64,000 nt of DNA from Pseudomonas sp. TH15. GTDB taxonomy: Bacteria; Pseudomonadota; Gammaproteobacteria; Pseudomonadales; Pseudomonadaceae. The stretch is taken from NCBI RefSeq assembly GCF_016651105.1, contig NZ_JAEKEL010000001.1:2036001-2100000 (forward strand), given 5' to 3'. Made by a program: the position numbers and the translations under genes. Below are positions 31,158-40,992 of this stretch, piece by piece. Below the pieces are notes generated by a model. That model did not search any database and was not told where the DNA came from. It saw nothing but the letters and a program-made list of their open reading frames with translations. How positions within the stretch are numbered: the first letter of the stretch is position 1; each line of letters starts with the position of its first letter.

Positions 31158-32210
31158 ATGAGTAAATTCTGGAGTCCCTTCGTCAAGAGTCTGGTGCCTT
31201 ACGTACCGGGCGAGCAGCCGAAGCTGGCGAAACTGGTGAAGCTCAACACCAACGAAAACCCGTACGGCCCATCGCCTAAAGCCTTGGCCGCGATGCAGAC
31301 CGAACTGAACGACAACCTGCGCCTGTACCCGGACCCGAACAGCGATCTGCTGAAGAATGCGGTCGCCACTTATTACGGCGTGCAGGCGAACCAAGTGTTC
31401 CTCGGCAATGGCTCCGATGAAGTCCTGGCGCACATCTTCCACGGCTTGTTGCAACACGACAATCCGGTACTGTTCCCGGACATCAGCTACAGCTTCTATC
31501 CGGTCTACTGCGGGTTGTACGGCATTGCCTTCGATGCGGTGCCGCTGGACGCGCAATTCCAGATCAACCCGGCAGACTACGCCAAGCCGAACGGCGGGAT
31601 CATTTTTCCGAACCCGAACGCACCGACCGGTTGTCTGTTGGCGCTGGATGCCGTGGAGCAAATCCTCAAGGCCAGCCCGGATTCCGTGGTGGTGGTCGAT
31701 GAAGCCTATATCGACTTCGGCGGCGAAACCGCGATCAGCCTGGTGGACCGTTACCCGAACCTGCTCGTGACCCAGACCCTGTCCAAGTCCCGTTCTTTGG
31801 CGGGCCTGCGGGTCGGTCTGGCGGTTGGGCATCCAGACCTGATCGAGGCGCTGGAGCGGATCAAGAACAGCTTCAACTCTTATCCGCTGGATCGCCTGGC
31901 GAATGTCGGGGCAGCGGCGGCGTTCGAGGATCGCGAGTACTTCGACAAGACTTGCCGGTTGGTCATCGACAATCGCGAGAAGGTTGTCGCGCAGTTGGAG
32001 GCCAAGGGCTTTGAAGTACTGCCGTCGGCGGCCAACTTCATCTTCGCCCGGCACCCGCAGCACGATGCGGCGGCTCTGGCAGCGAAGTTGCGCGAGCAGG
32101 GCGTGATTGTGCGGCACTTCAAGCAGGAGCGGATTGCGCAGTTCCTGCGGATTTCGGTGGGTACGCCTGAGCAGAATCAGGCGCTGATCGACGGCCTCGG
32201 CGAGCTCTAA
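31158..32210 (+). CDS. hisC: Histidinol-phosphate aminotransferase HisC
   Basis: A PLP enzyme that converts imidazole-acetol phosphate to histidinol phosphate. The product has 350 residues. [14 protein letters not shown] is the N-terminal substrate loop, VVDEAYIDF holds the Asp-Tyr that contacts PLP, and the Schiff-base lysine is in [14 protein letters not shown]. Last gene before the tandem-repeat region. Confidence 0.95.
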   Translation: MSKFWSPFVKSLVPYVPGEQPKLAKLVKLNTNENPYGPSPKALAAMQTELNDNLRLYPDPNSDLLKNAVATYYGVQANQVFLGNGSDEVLAHIFHGLLQHDNPVLFPDISYSFYPVYCGLYGIAFDAVPLDAQFQINPADYAKPNGGIIFPNPNAPTGCLLALDAVEQILKASPDSVVVVDEAYIDFGGETAISLVDRYPNLLVTQTLSKSRSLAGLRVGLAVGHPDLIEALERIKNSFNSYPLDRLANVGAAAAFEDREYFDKTCRLVIDNREKVVAQLEAKGFEVLPSAANFIFARHPQHDAAALAAKLREQGVIVRHFKQERIAQFLRISVGTPEQNQALIDGLGEL

Positions 32211-32216
32211 AGGCAA

Positions 32217-32801
32217 GAGCCCCTCACCCTAACCCTCTCCCAAAGGGAGAGGGGACTGAATGGGGGATGCTGTTGAATTGCGCCGACCTGATCTTGCTTA
32301 ACCGAATCCATAATCGACATGGTTTTTCAGGTCGATGTACCCCGCAAGACAATTCTGTCGGCTCCCTCTCCCGGCCAAAGGGAGAGGGGACTGAATTGGG
32401 GATGCTGTTGAATTGCACCGACCTGATCTTGCTTTGCCGAATCCATAATCGACACGGTTTTTCAGGTTGATGGATAGCCAGAGTCACCTCGGTCGGCTCA
32501 CTCTCCCAGCCAAAGGGAGAGGGGACTGATTGGGGATGCTGTTGAATTGCACCGACCTGATCTTGCTTTGCCGAATCCATAATCGACATGGTTTTTCAGG
32601 TCGATGGATAGGCTGAGTCACCTCGGTCGGCCCCCTCTCCCAGCCAAAGAGAGAGGGGACTGAATGGGGGATGCTGTTGAATTGCACCGACCTGATCTTG
32701 CTTTGTCGAGTCCATAATCGACACGGTTTTTCAGGTTGATGGATAGGCTGAGTCACCTCGGTCGGCCCCCTCTCCCTCCGGGAGAGGGCTGGGGTGAGGG
32801 T
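32217..32801. repeat. Four-copy tandem repeat with unit of about 135 bp
   Basis: Four near-identical units begin with GGGGACTGA at about 32251, 32386, 32521 and 32655 (periods 135, 135, 134). Each unit holds a conserved stretch of about 105 bases plus a small hairpin of the form CTCTCCC...GGGAGAG. The array is bounded by outward-facing copies of CCCTCACCC (left) and GGGTGAGGG (right), so the whole behaves like a large inverted-end element. It fills the 597 bases between hisC and the DUF4198 gene; no real gene is seen here. Confidence 0.9.
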
Positions 32802-32807
32802 TTGCTT

Positions 32808-33527
32808 TTATTCGTGATGCGGCTCGCCGAGGAATGTCAGTGAGGTGAACAGGCCGCGACTGTTGACATCAGGGCTGTCCTTCACCGGCACTTCAACCTG
32901 CGCGGCAATTACATTCAAGCCTTCGTTCCTCACCAGCACCTGCGCACGGCCATCCTTATCCGTCTCGGTGCTCAGGGTGTGCGGTGCGCTGCGGTAGTCA
33001 CCAATCAACTTCACACCCGCCACCGGTTTGCCATCGAGCAACACCCGCACCGGCAATGAATTGCCCGGCCCCACGGTCAGTGGATCAACCTCCGGCACAA
33101 TCAGCAGTTTGATCTGATCGAGCTTCGGCAACTTCGCCCCCGGCTGGTAAATCGCCAGGCTGTATTTGAACGTCTGCGTCGCCTCGATGGCGCCAGGCAC
33201 TTTGCTGCGCCCTTCATTGATCCACTTCTTGTCCGCTGTTTGCGACCACATGCCGTTGTTCAGGGCCACGGCCATCACCGCCGGTGTTTTCAGTGGTTTC
33301 AGGCGAGCGTGATCTGCCAAGCGTTCAACCGTGACCGGGATCATCTTGCCGCTGGCGTCATAAGCCCAGGCGCCGCTGATCTTCCGGGCCTTGAAGGCAT
33401 TGTCTTCGGCGCCGTGGCCGTAGATCACTTCGATATTGCCGCGACGTTGTTCAGTCCACAGACCGTGGGCCGAGACCTGGCCGGCGAACAGTGCGGCGAT
33501 GAGTACAAGGGTTTTGCCGTGTCGCAT
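32808..33527 (-). CDS. DUF4198 periplasmic protein, probable metal-uptake accessory
   Basis: A 239-residue secreted protein. The signal peptide is about 20 residues (LVLIAALFAGQVSA), and the mature protein would begin with His (HGLWTEQRR), which could bind metal through its free amino group and imidazole. The C-terminus ends GEPHHE. An Ig-like or transthyretin-like domain lies at about 145-225. DUF4198 proteins often occur with nickel or cobalt transporters. It starts 12 bases after the receptor gene upstream, so the two form an operon. A metal role is inferred from family and context. Confidence 0.8.
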   Translation of the reverse strand: MRHGKTLVLIAALFAGQVSAHGLWTEQRRGNIEVIYGHGAEDNAFKARKISGAWAYDASGKMIPVTVERLADHARLKPLKTPAVMAVALNNGMWSQTADKKWINEGRSKVPGAIEATQTFKYSLAIYQPGAKLPKLDQIKLLIVPEVDPLTVGPGNSLPVRVLLDGKPVAGVKLIGDYRSAPHTLSTETDKDGRAQVLVRNEGLNVIAAQVEVPVKDSPDVNSRGLFTSLTFLGEPHHE

Positions 33528-33539
33528 GGTGACGTCCTT

Positions 33540-35645
33540 TTACAGGTTGAGGGTCAGGCTGACAGTGAAGTTGCGCGGCTCGCCGGGGTTGACCCAGTAG
33601 TTGCTGTAGGAGCGCTCGTAATACTTTTCGTCGAAAAGGTTGTTCAGGTTCAGGCCGACGGTGACGTTGCCGCTGGCCTTGTAATGGGCCAGCAGGTCAA
33701 CGGTGTGGTAGGCCGGCAATTCAAAATCGCTGCCGGATTCGCCAGAGCGGTCGCCGACATAAGTGAACGCTGCGCCGACGTCCGAGCCCCGCAAAGGGCC
33801 ATCCTGAAATTCATAAACACCGAGCAGGCTGCCGCTGCGTTTGGCCACGCCAAGAATGCGGCTGCCTTTTGGGATGACCGCGTCGCCCTCGGTCACTTCC
33901 GCGTCGATGTACGCGAATGCACCGATCACCCGCACCGCGTCAGTGACTTGTCCGGTCACTTGCAGATCGAAGCCCTGGCTACGCGCTTTGCCCATCGCGC
34001 GGCTGGTATCGGTACCGGGGTCGAGGGCGAGGACGTTTTCCTTGTCGATGTGGAAGAAGGCGAGGGTGCTGCTCAGGCGCTCGTCGAACAACTCGTTCTT
34101 GATCCCGACTTCATAGCCGACGCCTTCTTCCGGATCGAAGGATTTGCCCGCGGCGTCGAGACCGTTGTTCGGTTTGAACGAGGTCGAGGCGTTGGCGAAC
34201 AGCCCGGTATTGGGCGTCAGCTGATAGAGCAGACCGACGCGCTGGGTCAGGGCATCGTGGCTCTGGCGACTGTTGGCGTTACGGCTGTGGTCGTCGATAC
34301 GCTGGTCGAAATGCTCGAAGCGCGCGCCGAACATCCCGCGCAGTTTGTCGCTGAAGACGATTTGATCCTGCAGGTTCAGCGCATGGCTTTCGACGTGTTC
34401 GAAAGTATCCGTGCCCGAGCGTGCACCGTTGGGTTTCGGCTGGCCGTAGATCGGGTTGTAGATGTCGATCGCGTAGGGGCCGCCAGCAATCGTGGTGACG
34501 CGTTCGTTCTTGCGGAAGTTTTCGTACTCGGTGCCGATCAGCAGTTCGTGTTGCCACGGGCCAAGGTCGAACAGACCCCGCAGTTCCAGCTGCGTGATGC
34601 TGTCGTGCCAGTTTGTGTCACGTTCGCGATAGCGGCGATTGACGGTGTGGCCGTCAGCGTTCAACGGGCGAGACTCGGAGGCATCACCCCAGAGTTTGCC
34701 TTCCTTGTAATGGCTGGCCAGACGCAGTTTCCAGCTGTCATTGAGGTGATGTTCGAGGGTCGCCTGCAACAGGTTGTTGTGGTTGTCGATGTTGCCGTCG
34801 TTGGGTTCGCCGAGGAAGGTCGAGCGTGAGACGCCGCTCCATTTATTGTTCGGCGCAACGATGCCACGGTCGAAAGTGGAGTTGTGGCGGACGATTTCAC
34901 TTTCAACCAACAGCGACGTGTCCGGATTCAATTGCCAGCTGATTGAAGGTGCGACAAACACATGCTGGCTATCGACGTGATCGCGAAAGCTGTGGTTATC
35001 CTCGACCGCAAGGTTGATCCGCGAGAGCACATCGCCCTGATCATCCAGCGGCGTGTTGACGTCCAGTGCAGTGCGATAGCGATCCCAACTGCCGGCGCTG
35101 GTTTGCAGGGTGGTGAAGGCGTCGGGCTCTGGTTTCTTGGTGACGATGTTCACCGTACCACCCGGATCGCCTCGACCATACAGGCTGGCCGCCGGGCCTT
35201 TGAGCACTTCGATGCGCTCGATGTTGGCGGCGTCGGGCGTGCTTGGATAACCACGATTGGCGCTGAAGCCGTCCTTATAGAACTCCGACGTGGTGAAGCC
35301 GCGCACGCTGTACTCGTAGAGGGTCAGGCCGCCAAAATTGTTTTGCTTCGACACACCGCCGGCAAAATCCAGCGCGCGTTCGACGCTGGTGCTGCCCAGA
35401 TCCTTGAGTACGCTGGCCGGTACAACGCTGATCGCTTGCGGGATATCGCGGATCGCGGTGTCGGTTTTGGTCGCGCTGGAGGAGCGCGTGGCGCGGTAGC
35501 CTTTGACCGGTCCGGTCGGCGATTCATAGTCGGAAGTGACGCTGATGGCGTCGAGTTCGAGGGGCTGCGGTTCTTCGGCGAAGACTGGATCGACCAGTAA
35601 ACCAAGGCTCAGGCTCAGCAGGGAAGCCTTTGTTCGAGACGACAT
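33540..35645 (-). CDS. TonB-dependent outer-membrane receptor (siderophore/metallophore type)
   Basis: A 701-residue outer-membrane receptor. The signal peptide ends around VFAEE. The plug domain contains IRDIPQAISVVPASVLKDLG and IERIEVLKGPAASLYGRGDPGG (cited in part), both typical of the FecA/FpvA siderophore class. The barrel ends with the terminal aromatic-hydrophobic strand FTVSLTLNL. There is no N-terminal STN signalling domain. The ATG at 35645 was chosen over a TTG at 35660; it lies inside a 45-bp palindrome. It is co-transcribed with the DUF4198 gene. The ligand cannot be read from sequence. Confidence 0.9.
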   Translation of the reverse strand: MSSRTKASLLSLSLGLLVDPVFAEEPQPLELDAISVTSDYESPTGPVKGYRATRSSSATKTDTAIRDIPQAISVVPASVLKDLGSTSVERALDFAGGVSKQNNFGGLTLYEYSVRGFTTSEFYKDGFSANRGYPSTPDAANIERIEVLKGPAASLYGRGDPGGTVNIVTKKPEPDAFTTLQTSAGSWDRYRTALDVNTPLDDQGDVLSRINLAVEDNHSFRDHVDSQHVFVAPSISWQLNPDTSLLVESEIVRHNSTFDRGIVAPNNKWSGVSRSTFLGEPNDGNIDNHNNLLQATLEHHLNDSWKLRLASHYKEGKLWGDASESRPLNADGHTVNRRYRERDTNWHDSITQLELRGLFDLGPWQHELLIGTEYENFRKNERVTTIAGGPYAIDIYNPIYGQPKPNGARSGTDTFEHVESHALNLQDQIVFSDKLRGMFGARFEHFDQRIDDHSRNANSRQSHDALTQRVGLLYQLTPNTGLFANASTSFKPNNGLDAAGKSFDPEEGVGYEVGIKNELFDERLSSTLAFFHIDKENVLALDPGTDTSRAMGKARSQGFDLQVTGQVTDAVRVIGAFAYIDAEVTEGDAVIPKGSRILGVAKRSGSLLGVYEFQDGPLRGSDVGAAFTYVGDRSGESGSDFELPAYHTVDLLAHYKASGNVTVGLNLNNLFDEKYYERSYSNYWVNPGEPRNFTVSLTLNL

Positions 35646-35687
35646 GTTATGTTGTTCCAATTCCTAGAATTGAAACAATATAACATG
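35643..35687. promoter_or_regulatory. 45-bp palindrome overlapping the receptor start codon
   Basis: Bases 35643-35687 form an inverted repeat centred on 35665. Of the 22 base pairs, 19 are complementary; mismatches are 651/679, 657/673 and 664/666. The arms end in ATGTTAT...ATAACAT. The receptor ATG (35645-35643 on the minus strand) forms one edge. A possible minus-strand -10, TATATT, lies in the far arm. It could be an operator for a dimeric repressor or, if transcribed whole, an RNA hairpin hiding the start codon. Confidence 0.75.
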
Positions 35688-35733
35688 CCTTTTGAGAATG
35701 TCTTTTATTCGCGCGAACCGCGCGAAAAAAGTT

Positions 35734-36888
35734 TTACTCTTCTTCTTTGACCGGTGCCGGCGGCGGACGCAAACCAATCTCCGCGCTCAGCTTCAATTCC
35801 TTGCCGTTACGCATCACCTGAATCGAGACCTTGTCGGTCGGTTTGATCCGCGCCACCTGGTTCATCGAGCGGCGACCATCGCCGGCCGGTTCGCCGTCGA
35901 TGCTGAGGATCACGTCACCCAGTTGCAGGCCGGCCTTCTGCGCCGGGCCGTCACGGAAAATCCCCGCCACCACAATCCCCGGACGCCCGGACAGGCCGAA
36001 CGACTCCGCCAGTTCCTGAGTCAACGGCTGCACTTCAATCCCCAGCCAGCCACGAATTACCTGGCCGTGTTCGATGATCGACTTCATCACTTCCATCGCC
36101 AGTTTCACCGGAATCGCAAAACCGATGCCTTGCGAGCCGCCGGACTTGGAGAAAATAGCCGTGTTGATGCCGGTCAGGTTGCCGTTGGCATCCACCAGCG
36201 CACCGCCAGAGTTGCCGGGGTTGATCGCGGCGTCGGTCTGGATGAAGTCTTCGTAGTTGTTCAGGCCCAGTTGATTGCGGCCAGTGGCGCTGATGATGCC
36301 CATGGTCACGGTCTGGCCGACACCGAACGGGTTGCCGATGGCCAGCGCGACGTCACCGATGCGGATGTTGTCGGAACGCCCGATCGTGATCGACGGCAGG
36401 GTTTTCAGGTCGATCTTCAATACCGCGAGATCGGTTTCCGGGTCGCTGCCGATGACCCGGGCCAGGGTCTCACGGCCATCCTTGAGCGCCACGACAATCT
36501 GGTCGGCGCCGGTGGTCACGTGGTTATTGGTCAGGATGTAGCCTTCCGGGCTCATGATCACGCCGGAACCCAGGCTTGACTCCATGCGCTTCTGCTTGGG
36601 CGAGTTGTCGCCGAAGAAGCGGCGGAACTGCGGATCTTCGAACAGCGGGTGATTGGGTTTGTTGATGACTTTGGTGGTGTACAGGTTGACCACCGCCGGC
36701 GCGGCAATGACCACGGCATCGGCATAGGACACGGGCCCCTGTTGCACGCTGGTGGTTTGCGGAGCTTGCTGCAGGTTGACGTCGAGGCTCGGAAGCCCGA
36801 CCCATTGCGGGTAACGCTGAATGATCAACAGAGCGATAAGCACGCCGGCCAACAACGGCCAGCCGGAAAAACGCAGCGCCTTAAGCAT
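35734..36888 (-). CDS. algW: Regulatory serine protease AlgW (DegS-like)
   Basis: A membrane-anchored periplasmic protease that starts envelope-stress signalling by cutting the anti-sigma factor MucA, releasing AlgU. The product has 384 residues: one N-terminal helix (about 7-25), a trypsin-like domain and one PDZ domain (about 280-375). The triad is His in ILTNNHVTTGAD, Asp in PETDLAVLKI and Ser in NPGNSGGALVD. A single PDZ domain and the anchor fit AlgW/DegS rather than MucD. Confidence 0.95.
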   Translation of the reverse strand: MLKALRFSGWPLLAGVLIALLIIQRYPQWVGLPSLDVNLQQAPQTTSVQQGPVSYADAVVIAAPAVVNLYTTKVINKPNHPLFEDPQFRRFFGDNSPKQKRMESSLGSGVIMSPEGYILTNNHVTTGADQIVVALKDGRETLARVIGSDPETDLAVLKIDLKTLPSITIGRSDNIRIGDVALAIGNPFGVGQTVTMGIISATGRNQLGLNNYEDFIQTDAAINPGNSGGALVDANGNLTGINTAIFSKSGGSQGIGFAIPVKLAMEVMKSIIEHGQVIRGWLGIEVQPLTQELAESFGLSGRPGIVVAGIFRDGPAQKAGLQLGDVILSIDGEPAGDGRRSMNQVARIKPTDKVSIQVMRNGKELKLSAEIGLRPPPAPVKEEE

Positions 36889-36990
36889 TAAACAAGTCCT
36901 ACAGAGGTTGCAGGAGGTATGAGACCGCCCATAATGTCGCGCATTATAGAGGTCGCGCGTGCCTCTGAACGGGATATTTAGGAGTCTTTT

Positions 36991-37749
36991 ATGGCCGTCG
37001 CCCTGAGCACCCTGGTCGAAGAAGCCGACCGTTACCTGAACAGTTCAAAGATTGCCGACTACTGCCCCAACGGGTTGCAGGTCGAAGGCCGCCCGCAAGT
37101 GATGCGCATCGTCAGCGGCGTCACCGCCAGCCAGGCGCTGCTGGACGCTGCGGTGGAAGCCAAGGCCGATCTGGTGTTGGTGCATCACGGCTATTTCTGG
37201 AAGGGCGAGAACCCGTGCATCACCGGCATGAAGCAACGCCGGTTGAAAACCCTGCTCAAGCACGACATCAGTTTGCTGTCGTATCACTTGCCTCTGGACC
37301 TGCACCCGGACGTCGGCAACAACGTGCAGCTTGCGCGTCAGTTGGACATCACCGTCGAGGGCCCGCTGGACCCCGATAACCTGAAAGTCGTCGGTCTGGT
37401 CGGCTCGCTGAGCGAACCGATGAGCCCGCGTGACTTCGCCCGTCGTGTGCAGGAAGTCATGGGTCGTGAGCCGTTGCTGATTGAAGGCAGCGAGATGATC
37501 CGTCGGGTCGGCTGGTGCACCGGTGGCGGTCAGGGTTACATTGATCAGGCGGTTCTGGCGGGTGTCGATCTGTACCTCAGCGGCGAAGCGTCCGAACAGA
37601 CCTTCCACAGTGCCCGGGAAAACGACATCAGTTTCATCGCCGCGGGCCACCACGCCACTGAGCGCTATGGCGTTCAGGCGCTGGGGGATTACCTGGCACG
37701 CCGGTTTGCCCTGGAACACATCTTCATCGATTGCCCGAACCCGATCTGA
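36991..37749 (+). CDS. Nif3-like dinuclear metal center protein (DUF34)
   Basis: A 252-residue cytoplasmic protein of the NIF3/YbgI family with a two-metal site. Ligands are seen in DLVLVHHGYFW (two His), LPLDLHPDVGNN (Asp) and FIAAGHHATERYG (His, Glu). The biochemical role of the family is debated; links to cofactor repair and metal handling have been proposed. It is divergent from algW with about 100 bases between them. Confidence 0.92.
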   Translation: MAVALSTLVEEADRYLNSSKIADYCPNGLQVEGRPQVMRIVSGVTASQALLDAAVEAKADLVLVHHGYFWKGENPCITGMKQRRLKTLLKHDISLLSYHLPLDLHPDVGNNVQLARQLDITVEGPLDPDNLKVVGLVGSLSEPMSPRDFARRVQEVMGREPLLIEGSEMIRRVGWCTGGGQGYIDQAVLAGVDLYLSGEASEQTFHSARENDISFIAAGHHATERYGVQALGDYLARRFALEHIFIDCPNPI

Positions 37750-37767
37750 GATCGACCACTGATCAAA

Positions 37768-37859
37768 ATGTGGGAGCGGGCTTGCTCGCGAAGGCGGCGT
37801 ATCAGTCGACATCAATGTTGAATGTGAGTCAGCATTCGCGAGCAAGCCCGCTCCCACAT
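37768..37859. repeat. REPIN-type palindrome, family 2
   Basis: The arms TGTGGGAGCGGGCTTGCTCG and CGAGCAAGCCCGCTCCCACA are perfectly complementary and flank about 50 bases. It lies between the Nif3 gene and the cysD promoter region. Confidence 0.88.
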
Positions 37860-38005
37860 GAGATCTGTGGTGGCCAAACGAGGGGGTATATTCATATACC
37901 CTTTCGATCTAGTTGGCGTCCTGATTAGAAGGGGGCCGCTGTGCTAGGATTCCCCGCTCGAACACGGCCCGCTGGCCGTCCATAAGATCGTTTTCGTGAG
38001 TAGCC

Positions 38006-38923
38006 ATGGTCGACAAACTGACGCATCTGAAACAGCTGGAGGCCGAAAGCATCCACATCATCCGCGAGGTCGCCGCCGAGTTCGATAACCCGGTGATGCT
38101 GTACTCCGTCGGTAAAGACTCCGCCGTGATGCTGCACCTTGCGCGCAAGGCATTCTTCCCGGGCAAGCTGCCGTTCCCGGTAATGCACGTCGACACCCAG
38201 TGGAAGTTCAAGGAGATGTACACGTTCCGCGACCGCATGGTCGAAGAACTGGGCCTGGACCTGCTGGTGCACGTCAACCCCGATGGCGTTGCGCAGGGTA
38301 TCAACCCGCTGACCCACGGCAGTGCCAAACACACTGACATCATGAAAACCGAAGGCCTCAAGCAGGCCCTCGACAAGTACGGCTTCGACGCCGCATTTGG
38401 TGGTGCCCGCCGTGACGAAGAGAAATCCCGTGCCAAAGAGCGCGTGTATTCCTTCCGCGATACCAAGCACCGCTGGGACCCGAAGAACCAGCGCCCGGAG
38501 CTGTGGAACGTCTACAACGGTAACGTCAACAAGGGCGAATCCATTCGTGTGTTCCCATTGTCGAACTGGACCGAACTGGACATCTGGCAGTACATCTACC
38601 TCGAAGGCATCCCGATTGTGCCGCTGTATTTCGCCGCCGAGCGCGACGTTATCGAGATGAACGGCACCTGGATCATGATCGACGACGAACGCCTGCTCAA
38701 TCACCTGAGCGACGAAGACAAGGCGCGCATCGTCAAGAAAAAGGTCCGTTTCCGTACGCTGGGCGACTACCCGTTGACCGGTGCGGTCGAGTCCGAGGCC
38801 ACCAGCCTGACCGACATCATTCAGGAAATGCTCCTGACGCGAACTTCCGAACGCCAGGGCCGGGTCATCGATCACGATGGTGCAGGCTCGATGGAAGAAA
38901 AGAAACGTCAGGGTTATTTCTAA
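38006..38923 (+). CDS. cysD: Sulfate adenylyltransferase small subunit CysD
   Basis: With CysN, makes adenosine 5'-phosphosulfate from ATP and sulfate in assimilation. The product has 305 residues. The PP-loop-type motif is [14 protein letters not shown] (about residues 33-46). Other segments are [16 protein letters not shown] and [15 protein letters not shown]. It starts the cysD-cysNC operon and ends nine bases before cysN. Confidence 0.97.
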   Translation: MVDKLTHLKQLEAESIHIIREVAAEFDNPVMLYSVGKDSAVMLHLARKAFFPGKLPFPVMHVDTQWKFKEMYTFRDRMVEELGLDLLVHVNPDGVAQGINPLTHGSAKHTDIMKTEGLKQALDKYGFDAAFGGARRDEEKSRAKERVYSFRDTKHRWDPKNQRPELWNVYNGNVNKGESIRVFPLSNWTELDIWQYIYLEGIPIVPLYFAAERDVIEMNGTWIMIDDERLLNHLSDEDKARIVKKKVRFRTLGDYPLTGAVESEATSLTDIIQEMLLTRTSERQGRVIDHDGAGSMEEKKRQGYF

Positions 38924-38932
38924 GGGGTTGTC

Positions 38933-40831
38933 ATGTCGCACGTATCTGATTTGATCAGCGAGGACATCCTCGCCTACCTGGGCCAGCACGAACGCAAGGA
39001 AATGCTGCGCTTTCTGACCTGTGGCAACGTCGACGACGGCAAGAGCACCCTGATCGGGCGCCTGCTGCACGACTCCAAAATGATCTACGAAGATCACCTG
39101 GAAGCCATCACCCGCGACTCGAAAAAAGTCGGCACCACCGGCGAAGACATCGACCTGGCATTGCTGGTCGACGGCTTGCAGGCTGAGCGTGAGCAGGGAA
39201 TCACCATCGATGTCGCTTACCGCTACTTCTCCACCGCCAAGCGCAAGTTCATCATCGCCGATACCCCTGGCCATGAGCAGTACACCCGCAACATGGCCAC
39301 CGGTGCGTCCACCTGTGACCTGGCGATCATCCTGGTCGATGCCCGTTACGGCGTGCAGACCCAGACCCGTCGCCACAGCTTCATTGCCTCGTTGCTCGGC
39401 ATCAAGCACATCGTGGTCGCCATCAACAAGATGGACCTCAATGGCTTCGACGAAAGCGTGTTCGAGTCGATCAAGGCCGATTACCTGAAGTTCGCCGAAG
39501 GCATCGCGTTCAAGCCGACCACCATGGCCTTCGTGCCGATGTCCGCTCTGAAGGGCGACAACGTGGTGAACAAGTCCGAGCGCTCGCCGTGGTACACCGG
39601 CCAGTCGCTGATGGAAATCCTTGAAACCGTCGAAATCGCCAACGACCGCAACTACACCGACCTGCGTTTCCCGGTGCAGTACGTCAACCGTCCGAACCTG
39701 AACTTCCGTGGTTTCGCCGGCACCCTGGCCAGCGGCATCGTGCACAAGGGCGACGAAGTCGTGGTGCTGCCGTCGGGCAAGAGCAGCCGCGTGAAATCCA
39801 TTGTCACCTTCGAGGGTGAACTGGAGCACGCAGGTCCAGGTCAAGCGGTCACGCTGACCATGGAAGACGAGATCGACATCTCTCGCGGTGACTTGCTGGT
39901 GCACGCCGACAACCAGCCGCAAGTGACTGACGCCTTCGACGCCATGCTGGTGTGGATGGCTGAAGAACCGATGCTGCCGGGCAAGAAATACGACATCAAA
40001 CGCGCCACGTCCTACGTGCCGGGTTCGATCACCAGCATCGTCAACCGCGTTGACGTGAACACCCTGGAAGAAGGTCCGGCCAGTTCGTTGAACCTGAACG
40101 AGATCGGTCGGGTCAAGGTCAGCCTCGACGCCGCCATCGCGCTGGACGGTTACTCGAGCAACCGCACCACCGGTTCGTTCATCGTCATCGATCGCTTGAC
40201 CAACGGCACCGTCGCCGCTGGCATGATCATCGCCCAGCCGTTGAGCCATGAAAGCGGCACTCATCATGGCAAATCGGCCCATGTAGCCACCGAGGAGCGT
40301 GCCCAACGCTTCGGCCAGCAACCGACCACCGTGTTGTTCAGCGGCTTGTCGGGCGCAGGCAAAAGCACGCTGGCCTATGCGGTTGAACGCAAGTTGTTCG
40401 ACTTGGGCCGTGCGGTGTTCGTGCTCGACGGTCAGAACCTGCGTCATGACCTGAACAAAGGTCTGCCACTGGATCGCGCCGGCCGTACCGAGAACTGGCG
40501 TCGTGCGGCGCACGTTGCGCGTCAGTTCAACGAAGCCGGTTTGCTGACCCTGGCGGCATTTGTTGCTCCAAGCGCCGAAGGTCGTGAGCAGGCCAAGGAC
40601 CTGATCGGCAAGGAGCGTTTGCTGACGGTTTACGTCCAGGCCTCGCCGACAGTTTGCGCCGAGCGTGATCCGCAAGGGCTGTATACCGCCGCTGGCGATA
40701 ACATCCCGGGCGACTCCTTCCCGTACGACGTGCCACTGGACGCTGACCTTGTAGTCGACACCCAGTCGCTGTCGCTGGAAGAAAGCGTCAAGCAAGTGCT
40801 GGATCTGCTGCGTAGCCGCGGCGCGATCTAA
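38933..40831 (+). CDS. cysNC: Sulfate adenylyltransferase large subunit / APS kinase fusion CysNC
   Basis: A bifunctional 632-residue protein. The CysN part (about 1-430) is an EF-Tu-like GTPase that drives APS synthesis: [27 protein letters not shown] and AINKMDLNG are the G motifs. The CysC part (about 455-632) is APS kinase making PAPS: Walker A is [14 protein letters not shown], followed by [16 protein letters not shown]. The fusion is the normal state in Pseudomonas. A clear terminator follows. Confidence 0.97.
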   Translation: MSHVSDLISEDILAYLGQHERKEMLRFLTCGNVDDGKSTLIGRLLHDSKMIYEDHLEAITRDSKKVGTTGEDIDLALLVDGLQAEREQGITIDVAYRYFSTAKRKFIIADTPGHEQYTRNMATGASTCDLAIILVDARYGVQTQTRRHSFIASLLGIKHIVVAINKMDLNGFDESVFESIKADYLKFAEGIAFKPTTMAFVPMSALKGDNVVNKSERSPWYTGQSLMEILETVEIANDRNYTDLRFPVQYVNRPNLNFRGFAGTLASGIVHKGDEVVVLPSGKSSRVKSIVTFEGELEHAGPGQAVTLTMEDEIDISRGDLLVHADNQPQVTDAFDAMLVWMAEEPMLPGKKYDIKRATSYVPGSITSIVNRVDVNTLEEGPASSLNLNEIGRVKVSLDAAIALDGYSSNRTTGSFIVIDRLTNGTVAAGMIIAQPLSHESGTHHGKSAHVATEERAQRFGQQPTTVLFSGLSGAGKSTLAYAVERKLFDLGRAVFVLDGQNLRHDLNKGLPLDRAGRTENWRRAAHVARQFNEAGLLTLAAFVAPSAEGREQAKDLIGKERLLTVYVQASPTVCAERDPQGLYTAAGDNIPGDSFPYDVPLDADLVVDTQSLSLEESVKQVLDLLRSRGAI

Positions 40832-40847
40832 GCGTTAGCCGCTCATA

Positions 40848-40884
40848 AAAAACCCGCCGATGAGTGATCATCGGCGGTTTTTTT
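40848..40884 (+). terminator. Intrinsic terminator of cysD-cysNC
   Basis: CCGCCGATGA (40854-40863) pairs perfectly with TCATCGGCGG (40868-40877), with an A-run before and seven Ts after. Confidence 0.93.
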
Positions 40885-40902
40885 GTGAGCTTGAGATCGC
40901 TT

Positions 40903-40970
40903 TCGCGGGCAAGCCTTGCTCCTACAGGAGGTACACCTCATAACATTGCAGGAGCAAGGCTTGCCCGCGA
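40903..40970. repeat. REPIN-type palindrome, family 2 variant
   Basis: The arms TCGCGGGCAAGCCTTGCTCC and GGAGCAAGGCTTGCCCGCGA are perfectly complementary and flank about 27 bases. It marks the point where the gene order changes from the cys block to the pta block. Confidence 0.85.
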
Positions 40971-40992
40971 AGAGGCCATCACAGGCAATCGA

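Noticed and set aside
32224..32756. Open frames encoding 45-residue repeats on the minus strand of the tandem array
   Set aside because: The unit length is divisible by three, so openness follows from one short open stretch being copied. The unit junctions are hairpins and no ribosome binding site is evident.
32217..32801. CRISPR-like appearance of repeated units
   Set aside because: The units are about 135 bp and repeated nearly whole. There are no unique spacers between short repeats and no cas genes.
35697..35735. GC-rich CGCGCG palindrome after algW as an intrinsic terminator
   Set aside because: The hairpin is short, and on the algW strand the T-run comes before the stem rather than after it.
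37925..40795. A 956-codon open frame on the minus strand
   Set aside because: It lies opposite cysD and cysNC, both certain genes; the product has the same antisense composition and no family resemblance.
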